Notes under the pieces: generated by a model
Databases searched by the model: none
The model's input: only the letters and a program-made list of their open reading frames with translations
Told to the model about the DNA's origin: nothing
Translations under genes and position numbers: made by a program
Shown: positions 52,923 through 63,290 of the stretch, piece after piece
Position numbering within the stretch: the stretch's first letter is position 1
How the letters are laid out: each line of letters starts with the position of its first letter
Assembly: GCF_001640805.2 (NCBI RefSeq)
Contig: NC_066833.1
Span: forward strand, 9,596,715-9,660,714
From: Lates calcarifer
Taxonomy: Eukaryota; Chordata; Actinopteri; Centropomidae
Length of the DNA stretch: 64,000 bases
Direction: 5' to 3'

Positions 52923-54047
52923 CTGGTCTCTGAGGTGTGCCATCTAACCATTACCCAGTAGTGCTCCTCATCTGACCTCCCTTTATTCTACTCTACCCCC
53001 ACCCCTCACACATCAACCACCCGCAGGCTTCACAAGACCTTATGAGGATCATTTGACTGGAATGATATTGCTGCTTCAGGCTTTTTAGAGTGGAGGGAAA
53101 CAAGCAATTTGTTACACAATTCTCAACAGAGAGTTTATTGTGCTACAGACGACTCCCCTGATTCACCTATTAGATCTGTTATTCTAAGCTAATGGTGGCA
53201 GCTTAGGTGTTTTTTTTATGTCTGATGTTCAGGCTTATTATCCTAATTCTTCCTGTGTTTCTTTATAATTATATGTGAACTGTTGCAACCCTGTCAAATG
53301 ATAAGATATCAGTGTGTCAATGCAAACACTAATCAGACTTTTCAGGGCCAATATTGATTATTGATTTAATTACATCAGGACTGATTAATCTGATACTAGT
53401 AGTTTCTGTTCATAATCTTTTTTAAACAGAGTCTGAGTAAAAGCTACTCCATGCCTCTTGTCTTTTACCCATAATACTTTTGTTTTTTGTTTTTCTAATG
53501 CAACACCATAACAGTGGACCACAACTGCTTGCATTGGATTACAGTTTGATTTTATTTTGTATATAAAACAGATGCAGCTGCTCAGACTGTGACTGTGAGG
53601 CCTGAAAACAATTCTCAGAAACTCTGTTTTCATCTACAAAATAGTTTTAAATTTCTCATTTAACTGCCTGCCTCGCATTTCATGGAACCACAAAGTAATA
53701 ATAATTTTAAAAAGCCTGTTTCTGTTTTAAAATCATTTCAAAGTTCTCAGAGTTTTGAAGCCCACATGATGAAGTTAATAGCACCACGTGAAGTTTATGG
53801 AGCACCAGTGACAAATATAAACTCGCCAGTAAAAACACAACAATGCTCACTCAGTCTGCAGGGCAGATGGCCGGACATACAAACATTTATTTTCTCACTA
53901 GTCTTGTTCTCTGTTGCTTTATTAAAATAACGTTTAAACTACACAACTTGTATGAGTCGTTAAACAATTCAGAAAATAACTTCCGCTGACTCGAGACAAA
54001 GTTCTCTGCATTTCATCAAAAACTGATCGCCTGTCTTGTTTTCACAG

Positions 54048-55242
54048 GGGACCAGAAGTGACGGGACAATGCGAGTCCACGTGCACACCAAGTTCTGTTT
54101 CCTGTGTGTGTTCACCTTCCTCTTCCATCAGTGCAACCACTGCCATGGAGAACACCACCACGCCGACCACAGCCACGTCCACAGCGACCTGCAGATCTCT
54201 GACGCTTCGTACGTGAGAGGAGCCACCGTGACACCAGAGTCCGGGAGCTCCCATGGGGACGCTCTGGAGGAGGAGCAGCGCTTCTACATCCAGCAGCTGT
54301 TCAGGCGCTACGGCCAGAAGGACCGGATGGACTTCCAGGGATTTCAGAGTCTGCTGTTTAGCTTGGGTCTAGGTGAAGTAAAGGTGGTGGATGTGGATCA
54401 CGAGGATCTGGGCCACGACCATGTAGCCCACCTCGACTTGCTGGATATGCAGGAGGGGCTTCACTCACATTCATCCACCAGTGACGGCCACGATCAGGAT
54501 CACAGGCACGGGCATGGGCGGGGGCACGGCCACGGGCACGCTCATCCACACCACAAGCCCGGCTCCCACTCAGCCCGGCACAGAACAGGTTCCTACACGG
54601 TGCAGCCAGCAGACGACTGCTGCCAGTCCGGTTGCTGGTGCACCTGCAGGGCACGACCATAAACATGATCACGACCACGATCATGATCATGATGCAGAAC
54701 ATAATCATGATCACGCCAAGGGGAAGGATAGTGACCATAAACATTCTCATGGACATGTGCAGGACCTACACGATCATGATCACGATCACATGACAAAGAG
54801 CACAAACACGAGCAGGTGCAGGCTCCGTCTGATCACAAGGACCTGACCTCTCACCCACACGGTGATCACGACCACGACCACAATCACGTTCATCAAATAC
54901 AAACCAGCACAGACATTCCTCCCATCAACCCGGAGCAGGTGCCCTCTTCCCAACCGGAGCTGTCCCAGGTTCCTCGGGAGCCACAGTCCTCTCCTGCCCC
55001 GACAGAAAGCCGGACCAAGAAGCCCAGAAATCCAGGGCGGGTCAGAGGACAAAGAGGGCGCAACAAAACCCCTTCACCTCCATCTGATGACCACGACCAC
55101 GACCATGAACATGAACACCTGCACGGTCACGATCATTCTCATAAAGATAAGAGAGAGGCACCGGGAGAGCTCGACACCCGGACTTTGCAGGGCCCCGTCC
55201 TGTCCCAGCATCCCAGGTGGACTGTCACATCAGCATGAGGAG
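54048..55242 (+). CDS. slc39a10: slc39a10 exon 2: start codon and His-rich ectodomain
   Basis: The acceptor is TTTTCACAG ending at 54047; 21 untranslated bases precede ATG at 54069, which has A at -3. The N-terminus has a hydrophobic signal peptide (residues about 8-20, [11 protein letters not shown]) and then NHCHGEHHH. Residues about 75-105 carry [11 protein letters not shown] and [13 protein letters not shown], then the [15 protein letters not shown] block, all conserved in ZIP10. His-Asp and His-Gly repeats follow, written as CAY-GAY codons, and KREAP near 55157-55171 aligns with the same motif of mammalian ZIP10. The reading frame changes three times: frame of 54069 to about 54570-54645 (stop at 54660-54662), then +1 to about 54789, back to the first frame to about 55166-55226, then +1 to the donor at 55242 (GAG|GTGAGA), ending in HQHEE. 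The last frame joins exon 3 in phase 0. Confidence 0.9.
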
Positions 55243-58200
55243 GTGAGACTTCTTTAACCTTGTTTTTCTGTGTCTGTGATGAAATGTTACCTGGCACAGG
55301 AGCCAGAGCAACATCGTAGCTTCCTGTCTTTTAAAATCAAGTCAACACTCGTTCCATGTGGGATAAAATTTGACTGTTTGCTTCAGGTGATTCCAGTGGT
55401 TTCACTTTTTATCCCACTCTGCTGTCAGAGTGTCAGGATGTTCCAAACAGTCATCGATTGAAAGATATATTTTAAATAAGCTATAGTTTTAAGCAGTATT
55501 TGACAAGTTTGGATTATTATCTCACCTTTCTTCTGTTCTCTCTCTCCAGTGTTTGAACCTGACTCAGCTCCTCACCTACTACGGCCTGAGTCCAGATTCA
55601 CTCATCTCCCCCAGCCAGTTCACCTACCTGTGTCCGGCCCTGGTCTACCAGATAGATAGCCGCGTCTGCATCCGCCATTACCACCAGATGGATGTCGAGC
55701 AGGAAGTCCTGGAGCCCGTCAGTTCTGGTAAGAGCCGAGTATCTTATTGATCCAGTCCAAGTTAAAGTGTCAACCTAAACACTACAGAGAGCCCAGACCT
55801 CTTGACGTAACCACTGCTGTGAACAAAACTAATACCCTGGTAAAAGAAGAGGTTGTTTTAAAAGCATGCGAACGTCACTCGCTGCCTTAGTTTGTCTTTA
55901 GCAGCATATTTTGCGTTGTCAGCTAGCGACAATGGATACATCAAGCACAACTGAGAAAATATGACGAGAGTTATCTTGAATGGGAAGACCAAAATATGTC
56001 ATGTGTCTTCAGGTGAAGCCATAAAGCAGGCAAGCTAAAGCATCTGATTACAAATCACCCAGAGTTTAACGACAAAAGATTTTTTCTGGTGAAAGGGTGA
56101 GGAATTACTGCACCAGAAAACACGAGTGGTGAATCTGGACATAACTTCAGAAAGAGCTCTGTGTTTAAAAGTATTCAAATTTCATTTGTTTAAGTTCATT
56201 TCTATGAAACAGCTCTCAAGTATTTAGGTTGAAAAGTTTAAAATATAAATATTTCCTACGGCATCTAGGAGTACAAATGGCAATAAACATATTTTTAATC
56301 GGTCCTGGCTCCTGCTCTAGAGCAAAGACGCAAACATGTAACGCTTGGATACAGCCAGCGTTCAGTCTTTTAACATTACCTGCTCTGTGACAAGCTTTAT
56401 TTGCACAATGGTTCAGGAAACAGTACCTTTTCACCTTCCAGTACACGATTTGTATCTGAATCCACTCAGTGTGTTTGTTCAGCTGATCTGTGTTTGTAGT
56501 CAAAACCTAATAACACAGTGATATCATCACCACTGTGAGCGCACCTCAGGCAGCGACTTTACCTCAATAAGACAAAAGACAGAGGATGGATGGAGACAAT
56601 AATCGGTGAGAAGGTAAAACATTTATATTCCACTGAAATATTGGATTAATTTACCGTGAAACTAGCTGTAGAATAACATGTATAGTGAAATGAATTTGTG
56701 GGGAAAAAAGTCAACTGTAAGTTGTTGTCTTTATCTGTTGCCTTGGGCCAGAGGAAGCAGCTATCTTCACAAGCGGGAAACCGCAGGGACATCACCATAA
56801 ACCATTGGGTTTATAATTTGATGCTATCAGAATCTATAACCTAGAGCTCCTTCTCTTGGGAAGGAGGAGAAGACCTGCATAATAGGATGTTTATTTGAAC
56901 TAATCAAGCCATATTTTATACTGATGGTAATAATTGAGGTGAAGCAGGAATGGTACCCGTTATCTCCTGGGTATGCCCACCACTGTTTGCTCCATCCCCT
57001 CTCATTTTCAGTACATGGAGAGGGCAGGCCCTCAGTGAATGAGGATGACTTTTTCCTACATTTCCTGCCATTCAGAGCTGCAGTGAATACTCATCATCAG
57101 AGAGTAATTTCAACACTGACATTAGTATAAAAACCAGGATATTCCGAGTCGGTGCATATAATTTGAGAGCAAATCTGACTTGAAAAGCCTGTTCCTGACT
57201 AATATCAAGGGGTTTTTTGTTTCCATGTCGCAGATGCTTATTTAACTTGTATTTAGAGATGAAGAAGAAATCATCTCTGATGTCTCTGAATGCCTCAGGA
57301 TGAGTTTTACAGTCACTCGGAGCTGTAAGCACAGCCTCATAGTGAGAGAAGTGTTTTTCCTTTTTGTTGTTAACTGTGCTCTTTGATCTTTATAACACTT
57401 GTGCAGCCACACCACCACAATATCACAGTCACATTTATTTAACCTTTATTTATATCCACAAAGGTCTCACAGATGGAGCCGGATTTGCGAATAATGAGTG
57501 GCAAGAGATGTTGGTTATTTTTAGACCTGGATGTGGATGCAGCAAGTATTTACCATAATCATCAGTTGATTTATTCTGTCAGTCAATCACAAGTCCCAGT
57601 GAGCATATGCATCGCTACTGGCCAAGCTGACAGGCAGTGAATGTATCAGGAGAGCAGTGTGGAAGAGTCAGTCCAGCTCCACTGCTTCCAGGAAGAGAGG
57701 GAGTTAAAGTTAATGTTTGAATGAACAGGCGGCCAGTTCGCCAAATCACAGTGTATCATGAGATAGTCTTGACATGATCGCTAACTGCAGCACTCTTTTT
57801 ATGGATTCATCTCACTCGTGTTGAAAAAGACTTTTCTTTTCTTTCACTTCGTGCTCCAAATCTCTGAATTAACAATAATCACAGAGAAAACTGAGCAGTG
57901 AAAAAGGCTGTAAGATGAGCCATAAAGAATGAAGGTCAGTGTTAATCCTCCCTCTGGGACTTCACAGTGTTTGTAGGTTTATGAGAATGCAAATTGTGAA
58001 ATCACAGTGTTTTAAAGTTAATGAGTTACAGGTCATGAAATAAAGCCATAAAATCTCACCACAAATCAAACCAGGACCAGTAATCACACTTTCTGCACAC
58101 AAAACCAAAGAGCAGGCTGCAAATCTTTGTGGCTTAGGATTTATCTGTTATGCTGTGTGTGAGCCGTCCCACACCTGGGATAAAAACACACCGTGAACCT

Positions 58201-61200
58201 GTATAATACTCAATCTGACCACGCTGTCCTCATGTTTGTTATTATGCCTGCAGTGACACTGGATTTTGGTTATGCACAGTGGATAAGAAGCTGTCACTTG
58301 TGTGGGGTCATAAGATGTTCAGCACACCCTGAATTTATTTTAATTAGAGGCAGAAAGTGCTGTTTTTATGACGGAAAAGATCATTAGCTGCAAAAGCTGC
58401 TTTTGTGAACTCCTCCCAGTTTTGGAGTAACAGTGTCATTTAGGTTGAACTGTGAGATTGGAGGAATTCCCTTTATGTGCGCACTCCTAAATCTTTAATT
58501 ATTAAACACACTCGCCCCTCTGGAGACACCTGTATCACATGTGCCTGAGGCAGTGGAGCGCCACCACTGAAAACAATCATAAAAATGGTAATGACCACGA
58601 GGAAAGACAGCACGGATAAGTCAAAAGGGCAGGAATGGCTGCTCATTAGTGGAAAACCAGAGGCGCTGGATACTCTGCAGTGGTGTACCAAAGCCTGAGC
58701 CACAGACATCACCACACACCGCAGAGCTACCTCTCATTTACCTCCTGCCGGCATCCGTGGGGGAGCTCAGAAAATTTTCAGCCAGGTTTCTCACTGGTCC
58801 CCCACACCTCTCTCTTTTTGCACTGTGCCAATTAGGAGAGTCTAAGCGACATCCTAGGCCATTTTTCTGAGCCACGGCTCAAAGGAGATGCGTAATTGGA
58901 GAGAAGACACAGACCAGTGGTTCTCCTTCTCTTCTCTTTTGTTTCCTTATCGCCGCCTTCTATCACCCTGCCCACATCCACACGTACAAAACCACAACTG
59001 CATAAAGGTAATGAGACAGAGAAGTAGATGAGCTGCACAAGTGTGAAGGACCTGATGTACTGTCGGGCTGATATACAGTTGCCTCTCAGGGTTACGCCAT
59101 GTTCCGCCTGATGCAACAAATAGGAAAGCAGTCGACTGTGGCGTCTCTACTTTTGTAAGGCACTTTGAAAATGGTTGTAACAGTAAAACGCAGAAGTGAG
59201 GGTTATTACATTTAGACATCTTCAAGTATGATGAGAAAATGAATTTAGCACGTCCGGTTTGTCCTTCCTAATCATGAGGCTCTCTCCATAACACGTACAG
59301 TCGATAAACTGGCAGTTTATAGCTGTAGCAGAATGTGAAGCTGAGGGCGCTGCTTTGTTTGGCCATGTATCAGCCAGTGATGGTCAACAGAGACAAAAAC
59401 ACAGAATCAGTTGTATCTAAAATCTGGAAAAGTCTAAATAAATGTGTGGAGGACTGTAACAAATGCCTCCACACACAACATGGGGCCTCTTGTTGTTTTG
59501 ATGAGTATGAAAATAATGTGAACCATATGCTACCACCACCACCATCATCAAAACACCAAATGGCTCCAGAGGACACATGTAGACCTGCAATCAGAAGTCT
59601 GGGTTTGGGGAGCGAGCTTCCCCAATGCTAAAGACAAGCGACTGTGTAATCAGTACTTAAGCATCAGCGTCCGCCTCTTCACTTGAAATATTTCCCCCAG
59701 GAGGAACTCCAGCCTCCTGTTCTCTGATTGCAGACACTGCTGCCTCGGCTCAGGCTGTTTTTTTGTGATGTTTTTTTTTTTTTTAAACCCTACAGCTGGG
59801 TAATGGGACAGTAACAGCTTGATTCAGTCGCTCTAAAGTCTGCTCTGTCAGGCATAAGACATGTTTCAGATCATCTCTTCACAAGCGACACCACCTGGGG
59901 TCGATTAGATGAGGAGAGGAAGTGTGTTGCCTGTGTGTTTTTACTGTTATCAGTCATTATTCCCTCCGGCTAAGTGTTAGCGTTTGTCCTTGTCTGTGTG
60001 AGAGCTAAGCTTTATCAGTGCTGCTGGTGTATTTTAGGGCTGCGACTAAGGATTATTTTGGTATTTTGAATGAATGAACTCTGGTATCAACGCTAAATCA
60101 GTGAGGAACAAATATACTGTGCTGTACCTTTCAGTACTGCATGTGCAGAGCAGTAGTCAAGTGTGTTGTGACATGTTTCTGAAATACCAAACAGAAGTCA
60201 ATTGTCTGTAAGATGTGCATTTCATGCACGCTGTGTTTTAGTCAGTGGATGCCCTACAGTACAGCTGAATGTCAGCAGTGAAGGACCCAGCATTACTTCA
60301 GCAAACACACCACCCACTTTGCTGTTACATTGAATTTCATAGCACATTAAACATTTTGTCCTCTGTGACGAAAGAATTCTAAACTTTTTCTCACTCTGTC
60401 TCGTGCTGTTTTGAAATGCGTCACGGGCTGACAGCCGGACTGACAGTTTAAATGATAGTGTACGTTTCTGACTTCTCCTCTTCTGCTTCATGTCTCACGA
60501 GCGCAGCCTTGAATGAAAAATGAGGCGAGTAAAATTCTGCTGAGATGTCACTTCACGTTTCTTGCCGTAGGCAGCGTGTGTCATCACAAGGACACATGGA
60601 TCGGAAAACCTCCGGAGCATAGTTTCCCTCACATGTGAACAGGATCGGAAATAAACATCCAGGCAGAAGTCGAGCGACGATAGAGCTGCTCATGTCGTAT
60701 TTATTCTCCTGTATCAAGATAATTTAGCTTTTTCTTTCTTCCTCTCTTTCTCCAGTCTGGGTCTGGGTCTGGGGCTTCGTGTCCATCACCATCATCAGCC
60801 TGCTGTCTCTGCTGGGCGTGGTGCTCGTGCCCATCCTCAACCAATCCTGCTTCAAGTTCCTGCTCACCTTCCTGGTGGCGCTGGCAGTGGGCACGCTCAG
60901 TGGCGACGCTCTACTACACCTGCTGCCTCATGTGAGTATTCCACAGAGAGCCGGAAGACGAGTAAAAATCTTTTGTGGAGCAAGAAGAAAGCTTATATGA
61001 GTTATTTTTATGTCGACAATATAGTTTATGCTGTCGTGTTATGTTGTATAAAACATTTCTGTAAAAAAGTTTAGTGGAATTCTTGTGTTTCACAGCTCAG
61101 CTAATTCGAATATTGCTCTTTTTATGAGCGATTTTGTGAGTACACTGCTCTTTCTGATCAGTGGTTTAAGAGGCATCAGGGATTTGAGATAAAAATCCAT

Positions 61201-63290
61201 GTCCTGATGAATGTGTTATCCTTTTCCGCCTCTCATCGTCTTCTGTTGCTCTCTCTGCTCTCAGTCCCAAGGGCAGCACGACCACGGCGAGCACGGGTCG
61301 AGCCACGACACCGATCTGGTAACGGCCTTTGATGGAGTGTGGAAGGGGCTGACGGCGCTAGCCGGCATCTACCTCCTGTTCATCATCGAACACTGCATCG
61401 GCATGTTTAAGCACTACAAAGACCAAAGGGTAAGATGAGCGTGAGCCCTGTTGGCCGAACCTGGCAGTTATTATCACAAGCAGCTGCTGGATAGAGAAAT
61501 AAAGCTGTGTTGCTGCTTTCAGGGCATGAAGAAGGTGAGTGAGGAGGGAAAGATCGGCAGGAAGTTGTCGGATCACAAGCTAAACCGGCGCTCAGACGCA
61601 GAGTGGCTCCACCTGAAGCCGCTCAGTGAAGGTAAGAAGCAGTCGTTACAGCAGTCTCAAGTGCCAGAGCTGAAGACAACTGGACTTCTTATAGTTTTCT
61701 TGAAGATGTACCATGACCTGGACACACAGACATCGCTACAGCAGCTCACGTCCCACAGCGATTCGTTAACCTCGGGCTGAAACACACCCCTCTCATCTCT
61801 TCTCTTCTTCCAGACCCCGACAGCACGGTCGTCTCCTGCGACAACGGTCACAACGACACGCAGCTCACAGAGCTCCAGACGCCCGACTCTCCCACCAACA
61901 AGACGCCGCTGACACCCGCAAACCCCCAACAGGACCCCCTGTCACCCACCAAGGAAAACGGACGCAAGGCCAAGCAGCACAGACACTCGCACAGCCACGG
62001 CCACGGCCACTCTCATGGAGGGAACTGCCACTCAGACCAGGAGATGAAGGATGCGGGGATAGCCAGCATCGCCTGGATGGTCATAATGGGCGACGGCATG
62101 CATAACTTCAGTGACGGCCTGGCTATAGGTAACAACCCTCTGCAGTGTGTCCACTGTGCAACACAACACACAAGAATTCCTGTGTAAATCCACCAGCAAA
62201 TGTTAGTGTGTTTGATGCTGCCAAAGTACGGCATTTCAGTCAGACCTCAGAGACAGGTGTTAACCATCTATAGTTACATCTACATTCAACATCCTGGGAC
62301 TTTAAGCTGGCATCAGATGGAGAGTGAGACAATTAAGGTTTAAAAATGGCTGTAACTCAATAACCAATAAGAAAGAACAAAGCCAGAAAATTGCTCCTGC
62401 TTTCCATCATATACTGAAATTAACTCAGATATACAGATACAGATAATATTAACAATCTGCCAATTACAGTCTCAAAAACACAGATCCAGATCCAGGGTTT
62501 CATAAGTCACATATCTAAGGAACATGGATTGTAAATAGCCAAATACGTTGACAAGTGAAAGGATAATCTGGTATTTTGGAACAAAACAGGAGACAAAACT
62601 CTGGAATCGGTGCATTATTGATCAAGAACAGACTACCTGACAATCACTACCAGACTCCATTGACAAAAACAGTAATTTTACCGAGCACAACACAGGAGCT
62701 GCTGGAATACCACTGCCTCGATCGGTTAGTTTGTCTGGGTTATTGATTGACTTTCACTGTTGGAGGAAGTAATCAGATTATTTACATGAGTAAAAGTACC
62801 ATATGGTAACTTAACAAACTAACAGACAGAGGGAGCAGTGTTAGTGTGTTCTCATCAGTTAAATTACTGCTTTTGTCAATGGAGTCTGGTTAAGATAAAA
62901 AGCGATTATAGTAGTAAAATGGTTTATCTAAATCTTTGATGTGGACGTTTGCACACTGCAGCAGGGTTCACTGTTATTGATCAATACTGCACTGATTCCA
63001 AAGAGTACTATTATTTACTATTATTTATTTTGAAAAATAAAAGTCCAACTGTACATCACGTAACACTGTCTCTGTGAAAAATAAATGGGACTCTTACCGA
63101 GTCTCTGTTTTGCTGTCGCCTCTGAAAATCTGCCCACATCTTCGATTTTTTTAAAATGAAGTAATGTTGAACTTTTCCGTTCTCTGACACTGTGAACTTT
63201 TCTCCACAGGTGCAGCGTTTAGTGCAAACCTGACGGGAGGCATCAGCACATCAGTGGCTGTTTTCTGCCATGAATTACCTCATGAACTCG
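54069..63290 (+). CDS. slc39a10: Zinc transporter ZIP10 (3' end outside window)
   Basis: Plasma-membrane zinc importer of the LIV-1 subfamily of the SLC39 (ZIP) family; it moves zinc into the cytosol. Seven coding exons are visible: 54069-55242, 55550-55727, 60756-60931, 61265-61429, 61523-61631, 61814-62128 and 63210-63290, all with GT-AG introns. Identity rests on the N-terminus ([22 protein letters not shown]), the HEDLGHDHV block, CLNLTQLL, the [11 protein letters not shown] block (CPAL fits ZIP10 better than ZIP6), TM helices 1-5, [18 protein letters not shown] and CHELPHELG. About 730 residues are present; the last roughly 130 (after [10 protein letters not shown]6-TM8) lie beyond the window. 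The first coding exon has apparent frame breaks; the other six exons join in frame. It is expected to be zinc-regulated through MTF-1 sites, as reported for ZIP10. Confidence 0.95.
55243..55549 (+). other. slc39a10: slc39a10 intron 2
   Basis: A 307-base intron with GTGAGA donor and polypyrimidine-CAG acceptor. I see nothing else in it. Confidence 0.9.
55550..55727 (+). CDS. slc39a10: slc39a10 exon 3: CPAL ectodomain end
   Basis: The acceptor CTCTCTCCAG ends at 55549 and the donor TTCTG|GTAAGA follows at 55728. The exon opens with [12 protein letters not shown], including an N-glycosylation sequon (NLT), and contains [15 protein letters not shown] followed by VC. These paired cysteines and the CPAL motif belong to the membrane-proximal ectodomain that LIV-1 ZIPs share, and which is thought to be the ancestral source of the vertebrate prion-protein fold. 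It ends in split phase 1 (G), completed as Val in the next exon. Confidence 0.96.
55728..60755 (+). other. slc39a10: slc39a10 intron 3, about 5 kb
   Basis: The only large intron within the coding part, with GTAAGA donor and CTCTTTCTCCAG acceptor. The parts at about 56740-57140 and 58470-58880 are non-repetitive and GC-mixed and might hold conserved regulatory elements. A T-run lies at about 59770-59784. No exon of another gene is supported. Confidence 0.85.
60756..60931 (+). CDS. slc39a10: slc39a10 exon 4: TM1 and TM2
   Basis: Acceptor TTTCTCCAG ends at 60755; donor CTCAT|GTGAGT at 60932. After completing a Val codon, the exon encodes three repeated Trp-Val pairs (VWVWVWGF), then [17 protein letters not shown] as TM1 and [19 protein letters not shown] with ALLHLLPH as TM2. 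The [14 protein letters not shown] block is a family hallmark. A six-base repeat (TCTGGG) at the exon start makes the WVWVWV string and may vary in length. It ends in phase 0. Confidence 0.96.
60932..61264 (+). other. slc39a10: slc39a10 intron 4
   Basis: A 333-base intron with consensus splice sites. Nothing else recognised. Confidence 0.9.
61265..61429 (+). CDS. slc39a10: slc39a10 exon 5: His loop and TM3
   Basis: Acceptor TCTGCTCTCAG ends at 61264; donor AAAGG|GTAAGA at 61430. It encodes [17 protein letters not shown], an extracellular or loop His-rich stretch much shorter than the mammalian one, then TM3 ([17 protein letters not shown]) and [10 protein letters not shown]. It is exactly 55 codons long and phase 0 at both ends. 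Confidence 0.96.
61523..61631 (+). CDS. slc39a10: slc39a10 exon 6: start of cytoplasmic loop
   Basis: Separated from exon 5 by a 93-base intron. The acceptor TGCTTTCAG ends at 61522 and the donor TGAAG|GTAAGA follows at 61632. The product [20 protein letters not shown] continues into [16 protein letters not shown] and aligns with the mammalian [11 protein letters not shown] and WLQLKPL blocks. This is the cytosolic loop between TM3 and TM4, which carries phosphorylation and protease-sensitive sites in LIV-1 ZIPs. It ends in phase 1. Confidence 0.95.
61814..62128 (+). CDS. slc39a10: slc39a10 exon 7: His loop and TM4
   Basis: Acceptor TCTTCTTCCAG ends at 61813; donor CTATAG|GTAACA at 62129. 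It encodes a Ser/Thr/Pro-rich cytosolic loop with TELQTPDSP and repeated LTP and LSPT segments, the zinc-sensing His cluster [34 protein letters not shown] in TM4 and the HNFSDG motif, whose His, Asn and Asp line the transport-site metal centre. The loop is more proline-rich than in mammals. It ends in phase 1. Confidence 0.96.
62129..63209 (+). other. slc39a10: slc39a10 intron 7, about 1.1 kb
   Basis: Consensus GTAACA donor and CTCCACAG acceptor. It contains a 29-base inverted-repeat pair (62650-62678 and 62861-62889) enclosing an AGTAAAAGTACC-type repeat string. It is likely a small non-autonomous element or repeat insertion. Confidence 0.85.
62650..62889. repeat. Intronic inverted repeat, MITE-like
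   Basis: Left arm 62650-62678 and right arm 62861-62889 are reverse complements over 29 bases with a single mismatch, with 182 bases between them. Part of the interior (about 62760-62810, GGAGGAAGTAATCAGATTATTT and GAGTAAAAGTACC) matches the dispersed repeat seen near 50640-51095. No coding sequence. A target-site duplication is not obvious. Confidence 0.65.
63210..63290 (+). CDS. slc39a10: slc39a10 exon 8: TM5 with HELP motif
   Basis: Acceptor TCTCCACAG ends at 63209; donor CTCG|GTGAGT at 63291. It encodes [18 protein letters not shown] and CHELPHELG, the HEXPHEXG metal-binding motif of TM5 that defines LIV-1 ZIPs. The final G is the first base of the next Gly codon. The next exon, expected to begin with the Asp-Phe-Ala-Val continuation, is not in the window. 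Confidence 0.96.

Larger units (their letters stand above)
44551..54047 (+). other. slc39a10: Probable slc39a10 first intron (non-coding)
   Basis: No coding exon is supported between the CpG-rich block and the acceptor at 54046-54047. It holds dispersed repeats (about 44930-45265 and 50640-51095), CA and TG microsatellites (47371-47400, 52895-52922), an AT run (51469-51484) and two donor-bounded segments that might be alternative untranslated exons (ending at 47556 and 52209). Single TGCRCNC cores occur at 46209-46215 (minus), 48628-48634, 48718-48724 and 50535-50541 (minus), a density close to chance. Confidence 0.5.

Noticed and set aside
54358..54756. Minus-strand frame opposite the His-rich exon, rich in Met, Ile and Val
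   Set aside because: It is the antisense reading of CAY-GAY repeats; no independent start or similarity.
55197..55217. Earlier donor (CCCAG|GTGGAC) to explain the last frame change in exon 2
   Set aside because: Splicing from it to 55550 gives a stop within two codons, so it does not restore the frame.
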